Shown: positions 28,408 to 40,566, counted from the first letter of the stretch. The stretch is DNA of 64,000 nucleotides from Liolophura sinensis (GCF_032854445.1 NC_088298.1:3158160-3222159); one strand, 5' to 3'. Made by a program: numbers and translations. The notes: generated by a model not told the origin, from the letters alone.

Positions 28408-29711
28408 TACAGTCTCGGCCACAATGGTTGGTACATTGCGTTGACCTATAATGTAATGGCATTTGCATAATAATGGTATCCACTACAACCTAATTTGGAT
28501 GTCGTCTTTCCAAATCACTAAGTTACATCTGAAAGGAGCGACAAACCCAATCAAACACGTTCCGTCTACTGCTGGCGGGACTATATAAGAACGGCATACC
28601 ACTGAACTATCATTCGTAGACCAGATAAGTTGGCATTGCAGACGGGTTTGTTTGATACAGCCAGACAACAAAAAACGTCATTCGGTATTCTCGGTATGTT
28701 ATAAGCATACCGGGTCCCTGTAGTGCAAAAACAAGCTGGCAGATAGTGACCTTGGACGAAGAGGGTCATTCTAAATTGGACATTGCCAGAAGAGGCAGGG
28801 TAGGGCGTAACACTGTTACCAGAGTGTTAGCCTTGTACCGAACGACTGGTCAAGTGGCACCAGGCAAAAGTACAGGTTCGCAGCGCAGAACGACTGCACG
28901 TGACGACCGTCATTTGCTGCAAATAACTAGACGGAACCGGAAAAAAACCGGCGACATGGCTACGCGATCAATGGCTACAGGCGACCAATGTGCCAGTTTC
29001 CGTACGAACGGCGCGACGGAGGTTGATTGAACGTGGCTTCAGGGCAAGACGACTTCTCAGGAAGCCCCTTCTAACACGACGCCATCGCCTCCAACGTCTA
29101 GCATGGGCAAGACAATGGGGACATTTGACAGTCGGTCACTGGCGACATGTGGTTTTTGCCGATGAATCAAATTATCTCATCCATAAATGTGATGGGAGGG
29201 TGCGAGTTCGTCGACGGGTAGGAGAAAGGTTAAATGATGACTGTGTGCAGGAAACAGTGGCACGAGGAGGCGGATCCGTCCACGTGTGGGGAGGAATGCA
29301 CTCCAGAGGGAAATCAGCTCTTATCATTTTGAGGGAAAACGTAAATGGGGTGCGCTATAGGGATATCCTTGAGCGTAACATGATACCGTGGGCTCGGGCA
29401 GAGTTCCAAGACGACAATGCCACTCCACATAGGGCCCGCGTAGTTCGCGATTTCTTGCAAAATCATAACGTCAATGTCAGACCCCAGCCTTCTAAATCCC
29501 CGGATCTGAATCCGATGCGCACATGTGGGAGGAGTTAGACCGCGCAGTAAGGTCAAAAGATGTGCAGCCTCAAAACCAAAGGCAGTTGGAAACAGCACTT
29601 TTAGAAGAGTGGGACAATATCCCTGATGTTCGGCTGGAGAACCTTGTTGCGAGTATGCCACGTCGTCTACAGGCCATAATGGACGTCAGAGGTGGTCACA
29701 CCAAATACTGA
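28408..29711 (+). mobile_element. Tc1-like transposon, 3' end not found
   Basis: The left end follows a TA dinucleotide (28408-28409) and begins CAGTCTCGGCCACAATGGTT, a Tc1-type terminus. A TATA box (TATATAAG) lies at 28583. The transposase runs from about 28746 to 29711. I cannot find the complement of the left terminus downstream, so the right inverted repeat is missing or diverged; the right limit given is the transposase stop. Confidence 0.75.
28746..29711 (+). pseudogene. Tc1-family DDE transposase, two frameshifts
   Basis: N-terminal helix-turn-helix: 'SKLDIARRGRVGRNTVTRVL' and 'YRTTGQVAPGKSTGSQRRTT'. After a frame change near 28965, 'VRTARRRLIERGFRARRLLR' and the catalytic part follow: 'HVVFADESNY' (first Asp), 'EFQDDNATPHRARVV' (second Asp) and 'SPDLNP' followed, after a one-base change near 29513, by 'MWEELDRAV' (acidic third residue region). 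It ends 'RLQAIMDVRGGHTKY'. No ATG starts the frame; the open frame begins at a GTG, so the true start is lost or lies in another frame. The enzyme would excise and insert at TA. Confidence 0.85.
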
Positions 29712-30174
29712 GATGCAGTGTTTGTACCGCGTCGGATTTTCCGACGAAAGTCGGATTTTCACAGTTTTGACGGATAAAGTAGAATTTTCATTAATTTTAA
29801 CCCGTATTTGCCGAAATTCGTCGGATTTTGCCGTTTGTTGTGCAGAAGAATTTTGTCATGTAGAAAGATTTATTTTACTGTAATCTTTTAGAAATTCAGG
29901 GGATGATTTTTGCGAGGCCGAGTTCAGCAGACACGTCAGTCGCCAAAACTTTAAACAGTTCACTTACTGAAAATACACCCGCCGCGTCCAATGTAGCAAA
30001 GTCAGGCTTCTTCCGGCCTTGCAGTAATTGAGCACACACCATCCGCAGTCTGTATGTCCAAATAATGCAACGGAGGGAGTAAGTACAGCTGTTGGAACCG
30101 ATCACCCGTAAATTCGCGGAAAATCTCGAGAGGCCACGAGATTACAATCGCGCCATTTCCAAAGTCTTGCCAAG
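29712..30174. other. Spacer with repeated GTCGGATTTT words
   Basis: The word 'GTCGGATTTT' occurs three times between 29730 and 29830, with 'TTCCGACGAAAGTCGG' forming a small hairpin. It may be the left part of the hAT element whose frame begins at 30175. No gene assigned. Confidence 0.35.
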
Positions 30175-30991
30175 ATGGTGTTACACTTTACGGAGAAATT
30201 ATTGGAAACCAGCGACCCGAACGGGGGGAAATATGGAGATTGGATTCTTAGGAATGACAATTTTAATGTTACGTGCCGATTCTGCAAGTCCAATGTTTGT
30301 TTGAAGGAGGGCGAAAAGGCGCTTAGTAAGCATAGTGCTACCGGTAAGCATCAGAAGGCGAAGACGATTGCGGGATGCCGTGAGAGTATTGTGCATGCTT
30401 TTGCAGCTGCTGCTGCCAAGAATGCAGAGGCTCGGGGCACTGAAGAGCTGGCGAGAGATGCGGAAATTATTTATTTGCATCACCTGGAGGCACATGGTAT
30501 ATCTCCTCACGCAGCAGCATGCACATCGACTCTGTTTGCACAGATGTTCCCGGACTCTAAAATCGCGGCACAATTTTCATTTTCTGACACCAAGCAGGGT
30601 TATGAGGTCACGCATGGGCTCGGGCCGTACTACTCGTCTAATCTGACAAGCAGATTGCAATCTGAATATTTCAGTATTAATATTGACGAATCTACGGCCC
30701 TAAAATCCAGCAAACTGGCAATAACTTGTCGGTATTTTAATAGGGAGAAGGACAAAATTGTTACTGAACATTTCCAGACTGTAAACATCATGAAGAAAGA
30801 CGCGGAGAGCATTGTGGCGCTGTTGGACAAAACATTTACAGATCGGAACATTGACTTCAGAAAACATATGATCCATGTCGAAACGGATAGTTGTCCAGCG
30901 ATGAGGGGCGTTCGTAATGGAGTTGTTAAAAAACTGAAGGATAGTATGGAGTACATATCAGACCTTGGTGGCTGCCCAGATCACCACATTA
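30175..30991 (+). pseudogene. hAT-type transposase-derived exon with BED-like finger
   Basis: The frame starts MVLHFTEKLLETSDPNGGKY and has a Cys2His2 BED-like finger (C34, C37, H53, H59: 'CRFCKSN...LSKHSATGKH'), then 'MFPDSKIAAQFSFSDTKQGY', 'YFSINIDESTALKSSKLAIT' (catalytic Asp, residue 171), 'HVETDSCPAMRG' (Asp, residue 238) and 'ISDLGGCPDHHI' (the CxxH motif). This is the N-terminal two thirds of a hAT-derived protein of the ZBED type. It stops eight codons after the CxxH motif without a good splice donor. A C-terminal exon lies at 38216 beyond LINE A. Host-domesticated gene or transposon remnant cannot be told apart. Confidence 0.72.
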
Positions 30992-31823
30992 CCAGCCGTA
31001 CTTCATAACTGAATATAAATGTATAAATCATGATCTTAAAGTAAAACAGAGAATGTAATTTGTACTTGTATGCAACATTTCTATTTTCACTGTAGTGTTG
31101 CTTTAAACACTTGTGTTCAATATTTAAATATTAGGCTAATTATTACTATGCCCAGTGCAGTGTACAATAATACTATAGTAATTTCGTATAATATGATTTG
31201 GAAATGGTAATAATTGTGTACATATTTTCATTACCTTCAGTTGTGACTGGATGAAGTAGGTATGGTTTTAATGACTTCCAATGCAACTGCTAATGTTTGT
31301 ACTGCATGTAGGACATAGTTTAGGTCAATATTAACTTCATGTTTGTGTCGCTTGAAAATGCTTGTCAGAATTTAGGCTACGGTACTCAGTCTTTCTTGGA
31401 GTATTGATAACTAACCTCTTAGCAACATTTAAAGTTGATTTTCATGAAAACCGTGAAAGCATTTAATTTATTTGGCAGAAGTAATGAATTAGATTTTCAT
31501 AAGAAACTACATAATTCACAATGGCTTTCCTAGGCAAATAGCTATTTGCTTTCAATATGTGTTGTCCTGTATTTATTTACTTTAGTACAAAGTGTGTCTA
31601 TTAGTTGCCTGTAGATCATCTGCTAACTCTAAACAATAGCTTGGACTGGTGACTTGGTGGTGGTATGTATATGGCCTATCCGGAGTGTATAATACATGTG
31701 TCATACCATAGAGTAAATGTGATTGCATATTGAAGTCTTATTGAATTTCTGTATTTCGGCAACTATGTTTGTATTGTACCATCATCAGAATTCAGTATGA
31801 CTTAAATGTTCAGAGTTATGTTT
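30992..31823. other. Intron-like spacer
   Basis: A/T-rich sequence between the hAT-derived exon and LINE A. No gene or repeat recognised. Confidence 0.5.
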
Positions 31824-32441
31824 ATTCTATTTTATGCCCCCCGTGGGGTTTCCGGGGTGATAAGAATAGGACCTCAGCCCTCTAGGCAAGCTTGTCGTAA
31901 AAGTCGACTAACCTAGAGCTCTCCTGTGTGAGCCCGGTGAATATAATAGGCTCACATCTTCCCGGTTGTGTGAGAGGCAACCGGGGAGCGACCTGTTTGC
32001 CGTGGGTTGCGACCCGTAATCTCCGAGGACGGGATCCTGGTGGCTGAGGGTGGGTTGGTCTTGCGAGATCCTCACGCCCAACACACCACTTTGGCCCTTA
32101 CTTGGAGTGAGACGGGAGGTCGGATGGGCCCGGTCCGATCAATCGGCTTGGTCATGTCTTGCCTCTGCGTTGTCCCAGAATTTCTCCATAACACCACTCA
32201 ATAAAGAATAAATGTTATTTCTGAAATTTCGTATGTGGGACTACGTTTTGAGGCGGTGGCTCATGGGTCAATCGAGTAGATTGAATTTAACCTGTTGGTA
32301 AAAATCAATCTGTTCGAGTATACCTCATATCGAATCCTTGGTGTCTTTCCTGCTGGGTATTCCCAGGTTCAGGCATCGCCCTTGTTGGCACTCCGTGGTG
32401 GGTGGGGAACACGTGGGGTGAATTCTTATTATATAATAAAT

Positions 32442-33797
32442 ATGTCTAATTCAAACCTTTTGTCAAACGTTTCCAATATAACAATCCAATCTTCCTCTCG
32501 GCCCACTCCAGGCGCTGATAAAAAGAGGAAGCTGGAAGTTTTATCCGATTCACTTGATAATGAACAGGACAATTGGCCGGCTTTTATCGTCCTCTCCACT
32601 AGGAGTGAACAAAAGCCGGCCTCTAAAATTCATCCTTTTTTGTTAAAAAGGGCATTGGAAGGGGCAGCAGGGACTTTGAAAACTGTTAAAAAACTACGAT
32701 CCGGAGACATCCTCATCGAATGTTTCCGGAAACAACAATCTAAAAATTTATTATCACTTAAAAAAATCTCTGATATAAATATTTATACATCCCCTCACAG
32801 TTCCCTGAACAGCTGTCAGGGAATAATACGTGATAGGGATGGTGATATCATAGATTTAACTGAAGAGGAAATCTGCACAGAATTAAAACCACAGGGTGTT
32901 GCCAGAGTAAAACGTTTTACATCAAAAAAAGCTGGCAACATCATCAAATTAAATACCTACCTTTTAACATTTAATAGTACATCTCTACCGTCACATATCT
33001 ACATTGGCCCATATAGGGTTAATGTAGATTTATACATCCCTAATCCTACACGTTGTTTCACTTGCCAAAAATTTGGTCACGGCAAGGGACAATGTAAAAA
33101 TAAACTGGTTTGCTTCAGATGCGGCAGTGAGGGTCATGAGGGTTTCAACTGCAGCAACACAGTTAAGTGTTACAACTGCAGTGGAGATCACATGGCATCG
33201 TCTAGAGACTGTCCTCTTTTCGTGAAGGAAAAACAAATAATTAATATTAAAGTCAGGAACAATATATCCTACCAGGAAGCCCGAAAATTAGTCTCCCCCT
33301 CTAATACTTCTCCGCAGACTTCGTTTGCCAATGTGGTCAAGCGAGTAGCATCTGTTGCTACTCAAACCTCTTGGACTTGGCCCATTGGAAACGACAAACC
33401 TACTTCTATATCTTTACAACCTGCTTCTCAAACTGCCCATAATTCCTGCTCAACACAGACCACTACAGTACAGCAAGTAAAACAAGTAAATATTACACAA
33501 AAAATTGATAAACCTGAACAAGATAAAAACAAAACTACCAGAACTAAGTCCGGAAACAAAAGTTATAATGAAAATAATAAACCTAGTGGTCCCACGGAGC
33601 GTCCCTCTAAGGCCACTAGGGATCCTGTCCAAACTTTCAATAGGTTTGGATCGTTGGAGGACGTTGGTCCTTCAACATCAGATGCGGATGTGATGGATAC
33701 ATCACCCGCACCAGGGAGATCTTCCAGCCGATCTCCAAGAAAGGGCCGTCCGCGGTCTAAACACAAAGATAAATCGCCTATACGTCTCCCTCCATAA
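32442..33797 (+). CDS. LINE A ORF1 (gag-like RNA-binding protein, three zinc knuckles)
   Basis: I chose ATG 32442 (MSNSNLLSNVSNITIQSSSR, 451 residues) rather than the further upstream Met, because this start is also present in LINE B at 39217. A middle domain ('GDILIECFRKQQSKNLLSLK', 'GVARVKRFTSKKAGNIIKLN') resembles the RRM-like fold of such proteins. Then come three knuckles: CFTCQKFGHGKGQC, CFRCGSEGHEGFNC and CYNCSGDHMASSRDC. The C-terminal third is Ser/Thr/Lys-rich and ends 'GRPRSKHKDKSPIRLPP'. The stop overlaps the ORF2 start as TAATG. The protein would coat LINE RNA in the ribonucleoprotein. No lesion is visible. Confidence 0.88.
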   Translation: MSNSNLLSNVSNITIQSSSRPTPGADKKRKLEVLSDSLDNEQDNWPAFIVLSTRSEQKPASKIHPFLLKRALEGAAGTLKTVKKLRSGDILIECFRKQQSKNLLSLKKISDINIYTSPHSSLNSCQGIIRDRDGDIIDLTEEEICTELKPQGVARVKRFTSKKAGNIIKLNTYLLTFNSTSLPSHIYIGPYRVNVDLYIPNPTRCFTCQKFGHGKGQCKNKLVCFRCGSEGHEGFNCSNTVKCYNCSGDHMASSRDCPLFVKEKQIINIKVRNNISYQEARKLVSPSNTSPQTSFANVVKRVASVATQTSWTWPIGNDKPTSISLQPASQTAHNSCSTQTTTVQQVKQVNITQKIDKPEQDKNKTTRTKSGNKSYNENNKPSGPTERPSKATRDPVQTFNRFGSLEDVGPSTSDADVMDTSPAPGRSSSRSPRKGRPRSKHKDKSPIRLPP

Positions 33798-36700
33798 TGG
33801 CGATATACGATAAAATTATACAATGGAATTGTCGAGGTCTTAAGGTTAATTTTATTGAAATAACACAGCTAGTTCAATCTTTAAATCCAGCCGCCCTCTG
33901 TCTTCAGGAAACTCACCTGAAGACATCTGACAAAGATAAATTATCTCTTAAAAATTATACTTTATATAGTACTTATTCAAATGAAGACGAGCGAGCTGCA
34001 GGCGGCTCCTCGATCTTTATCAATAACAATATTATTCACAGCCCTGTTGCTCTGGATACAGAGCTTCAGGCTGTGGCCGTTCGTGTTTCTTTATCAGAAA
34101 CAGTTACTTTATGTTCGATCTATATTCCTCCTCATTGTTCTTTGTCAATCTCTCAATTACATAACTTGAAAGAACAACTCCCATCCCCTTTTATAATAAT
34201 GGGGGATTTTAATGCCCATAACCCTCTATGGGGCAGTAATAATATAAACGGTAAAGGCAAAACTTTGGAAGATTTTTTATCGAAATATGAACTGTGTTAT
34301 TTCAATGATGGTTCTAATACCTATTTACATCCCTGTAATGGCATTTATTCTGCTATCGATCTCACTATCACAGATCCATCACTTTTCCTTGATTTTTCTT
34401 GGAAGGTGCATGACGATCTGTGTGGTAGTGACCATTTTCCTATTATCCTAGAGCATATCACTTCTAACTCTTTAGAACGTCTAGCTAGGTGGAAATTCGA
34501 TAAAGCAGATTGGATCGCATTCGAGATGTTCTGTGAGGCTGATATCACTCCAGAGACTCTCAATGCAGCAAATGATCCAATATTAAAATTTAACGAGCTT
34601 GTTTTACGAGCTGCCGATAGAACTATACCTAAAACCTCGACAAATCCCAAATCCAAAAGCAAACCCTGGTATGATAAGGACTGTCGCAAAGCCATTAAGG
34701 ACCGCAAAAAGGCCGAGCGAAACTTTAATATATGTCCTACTGATAACAACTTAAACCAGGTTCGTATTTTTAGAGCTAAGGCTCGCCGATTACTCAAGTC
34801 CAAGAGACGATCTTGTTGGCGGAACTTTGTTTCGGGCATTACGTCAAAAACACCCATGCGTAAGGTCTGGAACATGGTTCAGAAACTTAAGGGCAAAAAT
34901 AATAAAGCAAAAGTTCAGCATTTAAAAGATGGAGATAATATATTAACTTCTCCACCCGATATAGCTAATAAACTAGCTGAAACAATCTCAAAGAAATCTT
35001 CCTCTAAGAACTATACTAAAGAATTCCAGCATATTAAAAACCAGAAGGAGAAAATTAAATTGCCCTTTTCTTCTAAGAATTTAGAAGATTATAATCGTCC
35101 ATTTAATATCGATGAACTTAAAACTGCATTAAAAAAGGCCCACGATACTGCTTGTGGACCTGATAATGTATATTATAAGTTTCTGAACCATTTACCACCT
35201 GAGCCACTGGAGACTCTCTTGGACTTGATTAATGATATTTGGATAACTGGTAATTTTCCAGCCTCATGGAGGGAGGCGTGTATTATCCCGGTTCCCAAAC
35301 CGGGTAAGGATCATAATGATCCAAATAATTACCGTCCCATAGCTCTTACCAGCTGTGTCTGTAAGACTATGGAACGGATGATTTAATGATAGACTTGTTT
35401 GGTTTCTTGAAACCAACAAGTTACTCTCTAATATTCAATGTGGTTTTCGGCAAGGTAGATCTACCATGGATCACCTTGTTCGATTCGAAACTTTTATTCG
35501 TAATGGTTTTGTTAATAATGAACATGTGGTGTCCATATTTTTTGACCTTGAAAAGGCCTACGACACCACATGGAAATATGGTATTTTAAAAGACCTCGCG
35601 GATATGGGTCTTAAAGGTCGCTTAACTTTATTTATATCTCAATTTTTATCTGATCGTCAGTTTAAGGTACGGGTTGGGTCCACTCTTTCTGACTCTTATG
35701 AGCAAGAAATGGGTGTACCCCAGGGCAGCATTCTATCACCAACCCTGTTCAGCATAAAAATAAATAGCCTAGGAAAAACATTAACATCTGGCACAGAGGG
35801 TTCTTTATACGTGGATGATTTCCTTATATGCTACCGAGCTAAGAATATGAGTAATATCGAACGTCAGTTGCAGCTTTGTCTCAATAAAATCGAGAAATGG
35901 GCAACTGAAAACGGTTTTAGATTTTCAACGTCTAAAACCGTCGGTATGCATTTTTGTAATAAACGGAAACTTCATCTTGACCCTGAGCTTAATTTTTGTG
36001 GTGAACAGGTTAAAATTGTTGGAGAAACTAAATTTTTAGGTATAATATTTGATAGTAAGCTATCTTTTATACCTCATATCAAAATGCTTAAAGCTAAATG
36101 TACAAAGGCTCTCGATATAATTAAGGTCGTGTCTAGCACCGATTGGGGTGCTGACCGATCAGTTTTACTTAATTTATATCGTTCTCTGGTGAGGTCTAAA
36201 TTGGACTATGGATCCATCATTTACGGTTCCGCTAGGAAGTCGTATATTAAAATGTTGGATCCTGTTCATCACCAAGGTTTGAGGCTCAGCCTTGGTGCTT
36301 TTAGGACCTCACCAGTAGAAAGTTTATACGTGGAGGCAAACGAGCCTTCTTTATATAACCGACGTATAAAACTTAGCCTTCAATATGCTACAAAGCTTAA
36401 AGCACATCCAACAAACCCTGCCTACGACTGTGTTTTCAATCCATTGTATGTAGACAAATATACTAAATGTCCTAACAAGATCCCTTCGTTCGGTGTTCGT
36501 GTTAGGGACCATATTGTGGAAGCCAACATTAAACTTGGGGACATAGCTCCGGTGTGTTTTCCGGAGTCCCCACCATGGCTTTTTCCACAACCTAAATTAA
36601 TATTTGATCTACGTAAATATAATAAATCGAATACAAATCCTCTTATAATTCAGCAAGGTTTTGCTGAAATTAAGGCTAAATATTCGGATTATAAATTTAT

Positions 36701-37493
36701 ATATACTGATGGGTCAAAGGATGGGGATAGGGTTGCAGCTGCAGCTGTCTTAGAGCAGCGAGTTGCTTCTCTTCGTCTTCCATCCTCGTCTTCAATCTTT
36801 TCTGCAGAGGCCAGAGCTATACTCCTGGCCTTATCATATGTCTCTTCTGGGCATGCTCAGAGGGCTGTGATATGCAGTGACTCGCTTTCCAGCCTTTTGG
36901 CAATACAGAATAATAAATTTAAAAATCCGTTGATCTTCGAAATATTAGCCATACACCGAAAACTAATTAAAAGAGGTAAAGATATCCTATTCTTTTGGAT
37001 TCCAAGTCATGTTGGTATCCATGGAAACACAGTCGTGGACAGGGAGGCAAAAGCTGCCCTTACTAAACCTTTGTCGAAAGTTAAAATACCATATAATGAT
37101 TTTAAGTCTAATATTGTTAAATATATACGTCGCCTTTGGCAGGGTGAATGGGATCTGCAGGTTTACAATAAACTGCATGCCATTCATCCTGTCACTGGCT
37201 TTAATTCATATACACTTGATATGTCTCGTAGAGACCAAGTCGTGTTAACCAGATGCCGTATTGGACATTCTCGTCTAACACACAATTTCATCTTGGATGG
37301 GAGCAGTGCTCCCGAGTGTGTTGGATGTGATGCTTAATATGGCATTAAACATATCTTAGTTGACTGTGTAGACTTTTCCCATGTTCGGCAAAGGTTCTAC
37401 ACAGTCAACTCTATATATGATTTATTTGACAGCATCGCTGGCGATGTTGTCATAAATTATTTAAAGGCCATTGGCCTATATCATAAAATATAA
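33797..37493 (+). pseudogene. LINE A ORF2: endonuclease, reverse transcriptase, RNase H
   Basis: Endonuclease: 'IIQWNCRGLKVNFIE' (Asn), 'ALCLQETHLKT' (Glu), 'IIMGDFNAHNPLWGS' (Asp/Asn) and 'GSDHFPI' (Asp/His), all catalytic positions present. Reverse transcriptase: 'NYRPIALTSC', 'SIFFDLEKAYDTTWKYGILK' (motif A), 'MGVPQGSILSPTLFS' (B), 'LYVDDFLICY' (C). RNase H: 'FIYTDGSKDG' (Asp), 'FSAEARAILLA' (Glu), 'VICSDSLSSL' (Asp), 'VVDREAKAAL' (Asp). C-terminal CCHC: 'PECVGCDA...YGIKHILVDC'. Compared with copies B and C there is an extra T near 35384 that shifts the frame before 'NDRL', and a CAA to TAA stop at 37336 inside the CCHC. The enzyme nicks target DNA and reverse-transcribes the LINE RNA. Confidence 0.9.
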
Positions 37494-37766
37494 ATTTTAA
37501 TCGTCATAAATATCTATATATAAACAGTTATATACATATAGATTTATACATGTAATATATAACCCTGGTTTTCGAGTTTTAACTCTTATTTTTTCTTTTA
37601 TGCGATTTTAAACATGTCTGTACTTTTTGTTTTACTTTTAATGTTCATATTATCATATCGAAAACCTTAACCGTCTCTTGTTTTCACCTTGTTCTCGCCA
37701 CGATATGGCTGAAATATTGCCGATGTGGCGTAAAGCCATAATCATTCATTCATTCTATTTTATGCC

Positions 37767-38215
37767 AAAGTGTGGAAATACTGGATGTGTCATACAGACA
37801 ATGCTTGGTGAGAATACTCTCAACTGGGGTTCAAACCTCACCCTGGTCAGGGGATTTGTGAGATTGTTCTGCTTTCATAGTTTGTTATTAATTGATTGCT
37901 GGCACTTACGGACATGTCCAGCTCTGTCTTGATAGCAGTTCTACTACACTGTAAATCTGTGCCTTATAGGTTTTTGGTATTACAGCTGTGTGTCTTCTGG
38001 GTACACTCTGCCCTCTAACTATGAAACTTGGTATACATGTATGTAGCCATCATATAAGAGAAACTTTTGGTACAGCCATAAAATCAAACGTAACCTATTT
38101 GTAGACCACGATGTAAATAAGATTTTAATTTTTTGGTACACTGATTAACAGTCGAATATATAAGGAAATCATTTTCTATTCGTAAAATATTCTGATTAAA
38201 GTTCTTTTATTTCAG
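37767..38215. other. Intron of hAT-derived gene
   Basis: Non-coding A/T-rich sequence that ends in a good acceptor (ttcttttatttcag, 38202-38215). It continues the sequence interrupted by LINE A. Confidence 0.5.
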
Positions 38216-38657
38216 ATAGACAATTATTGAGTCCTGTACAGACAGAATATATGAACAGTTTGATGTATTGGAACACATGTACACGAAAATTAACGTATCA
38301 AACAAAGAAGGAAAAGACAACAGAATTTTCAGACTTGTGAGTCAGTTCACTTCTGTCTCAACCCCACTTCTGAAACTTAAGCTGTTGTTTCTGCAACAGG
38401 TGGCAAGGAAGTTCAATGAAGTTATCAAGATTCTGGAGAAGACTGAGCCTTTGATCCATGTTTAGCATAAAGTTCTTGGCAAACTTATATATGACCAAAT
38501 CGCCATATTTATAAAGCCATCAGTGATGCAAACAAATGTCTCCTACAAAGACTTAAGCAATGTTCAATACCAGAAACTGGACAACCATTTGTCTAACAGA
38601 AAAGTGCTACTTCCTGGAAAGGTCAAGTCATACATGGAAGGGATGTCTATCAGTGAC
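38216..38657 (+). pseudogene. hAT-type C-terminal exon, left part, cut by LINE B
   Basis: After the acceptor the frame reads 'IIESCTDRIYEQFDVLEHMY', 'TPLLKLKLLFLQQVARKFNE' and 'VIKILEKTEPLIHV', then a stop (38463) where one extra or missing base is likely, followed by 'HKVLGKLIYDQIAIFIKPSV' and 'VSYKDLSNVQYQKLDNHLSN'. The pattern 'P....LLFL......F......L...EP.IH.LH..L.......FIKP......YKD..N' is the C-terminal region of ZBED/hAT-type proteins. LINE B is inserted at 38658. It follows on from the exon at 30175 in order and strand. Confidence 0.6.
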
Positions 38658-39216
38658 TAACCTAGAGCTCACCTGTGTGAGCCCGGTGATTATAATAGGC
38701 TCACATCTTCTCGGTTGTGTGAGAGGCAACCGGGGGGCGACCTGTTTGCCGTGGGTTGCGACCCGTAATCTCCGAGGACGGGATCCTGGTGTCTGAGGGT
38801 GGGTTGGTCTTGCGAGATCCTCACGCCCAACACGTCACTTTGGCCCTTACTTGGAGAGAGACGGGAGGTCGGATGGGCCCCGATCCGATCAATCGGCTTG
38901 GTCATGTCTTGCCTCTGCGTTGTCCCAGAATTTCTCCATAACACCACTCAATAAAGAATAAATGTTATTTCTGAAATTTCGTTTGCGGGACTACGTTTTG
39001 AGGCGGTGGCTCATGGGTCAATCGAGTAGTATGTGTCTGATGTGTGACCGTATTTACTTAATGGGGTTTGCTCATTAGGGCCATCTATTCGAGTATACCT
39101 CACGTGGAGTCCTTGGTGCGTTTCCTGTTGGGTATCCCCAGGTTCAGGCATCGCCCTTGTTGGCACTCCGCGGTGGGTGGGGAACACGTGGGGTGAAGTC
39201 TTATAATATAGGAAAT

Positions 39217-40566
39217 ATGTCTAACACAAACCTTTTGTCAAACGTTCCCAATATAACAATCCAGTCTTCCTCTCGGCCCATTCCAGGCGCTGATAAAAAA
39301 AAAAGAAGCTGGAGGTATTATCCGATCCACTTGATAATGAACAGGACAATTGGCCGGCTTTTATCGTCCTCTCCACTAGGAGCGAACAAAAGCCCGCCTC
39401 TAAAATTCATCCTTTTTTGTTAAAAAGGGCATTGGAAGGGGCAGCAGGGACTTTGAAAACTGTTAAAAAGCTACGATCCGGAGACATCCTCATCGAATGT
39501 TTCCGAAAACAACAATCTAAAAATTTATTATCACTTAAAAAAATCTCTGATATACATATTTATACATCCCCTCACAGTTCCCTGAACAGCTGTCAGGGAA
39601 TAATACGTGATAGGGATGGTGATATCATAGATTTAACTGAAGAGGAAATCTGTACAGAATTAAAACCACAGGGTGTTGCCAGAGTAAAACGCTTCACATC
39701 AAAAAAAGCTGGCAACATCATCAAATTAAATACCTACCTTTTGACATTTAATAGTACATCTCTACCGTCACATATCTACATTGGCCCATATAGGGTTAAT
39801 GTAGATTTATACATTCCTAATCCTACACGTTGTTTCACTTGCCAAAAATTTGGTCACGGCAAGGGGCAATGTAAATATAAACTGGTTTGCTTCAGATGCG
39901 GCAGTGAGGGTCATGAGGGTTTAGACTGCAGCAACACAGTTAAGTGTTGCAACTGCAGTGGAGATCACATGGCCTCGTCTAGAGACTGTCCGCTTTTCGT
40001 GAAGGAAAAACAAATAATTAATATTAAAGTCAGAAACAATATATCCTAAGAGGAAGCCCGAAAATTAGTCTCACCCTCTAATACTTCTCCGCAGACTTCG
40101 TTTGTCAATGTGGTCAAGCGAGTAGCATCTGTTGCTACTCAAACCTCTTGGACTTGGCCCATTGGAAACGACAAACCTACTTCTATATCTTTACAACCTG
40201 CTGCTCAACCTGCCCATAAATCCTGCTCAACACAGACCACTACAGTACAGCAAGTAAATATTACACAAAAAATTGATAAACCTGAACAAGATAAAAACAA
40301 AACTACCAGAACTAAGTCCGGAAACAAAAGTTATAATGAAAATAATAAACCTAGTGGTCCCACAGAGCGTCCCTCTATGGCCACTAGGGACCCTGTCCAA
40401 ACTTTCAATAGGTTTGGATCGTTCGAGGAGGTTGGTCCTTCAACATCAGATGCGGATGTGATGGATACATCACCCGCACCAGGGAGATCTAACAGCCGAT
40501 CTCCAAGAAAGGGTCGTCCGCGGTCCAAACATAAAGATAAATCGCCTATACGTCTCCCTCCATAAT
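39217..40566 (+). pseudogene. LINE B ORF1
   Basis: MSNTNLLSNVPNITIQSSSR to 'SPIRLPP', very close to LINE A ORF1. Zinc knuckles are CFTCQKFGHGKGQC, CFRCGSEGHEGLDC and CCNCSGDHMASSRDC. One frameshift in the A-run near 39300 and a TAC-to-TAA stop at 40047 break it. The stop overlaps the next ATG as TAATG, as in copy A. Confidence 0.8.

Larger units (their letters stand above)
31824..37766 (+). mobile_element. LINE copy A: full-length I/Jockey-group LINE, 15-bp target duplication
   Basis: ATTCTATTTTATGCC flanks the element at 31824-31838 and 37752-37766, so the LINE occupies 31839-37751 (5.9 kb). It has a G/C-rich 5' leader starting CCCCGTGGGGTTTCC, ORF1 (32442-33797), ORF2 (33797-37493) and a 3' end whose tail is 'cgatgtggcgtaaagccata' followed by (ATTC)n. 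ORF1 is intact. ORF2 has only a one-base insertion (near 35384) and one stop (37336). The perfect duplication and few lesions mark it as a young copy. It sits in the intron-like space of the hAT-derived gene. Clade is inferred from ORF1 knuckles, APE endonuclease, RNase H and C-terminal CCHC; Nimb-like is my best guess. Confidence 0.92.

Noticed and set aside
29896-30105. Minus-strand 69-codon frame upstream of the hAT-type exon
   Set aside because: Composition looks partly protein-like, but there is no family phrase, no partner exon and it overlaps the probable 5' part of the hAT element.
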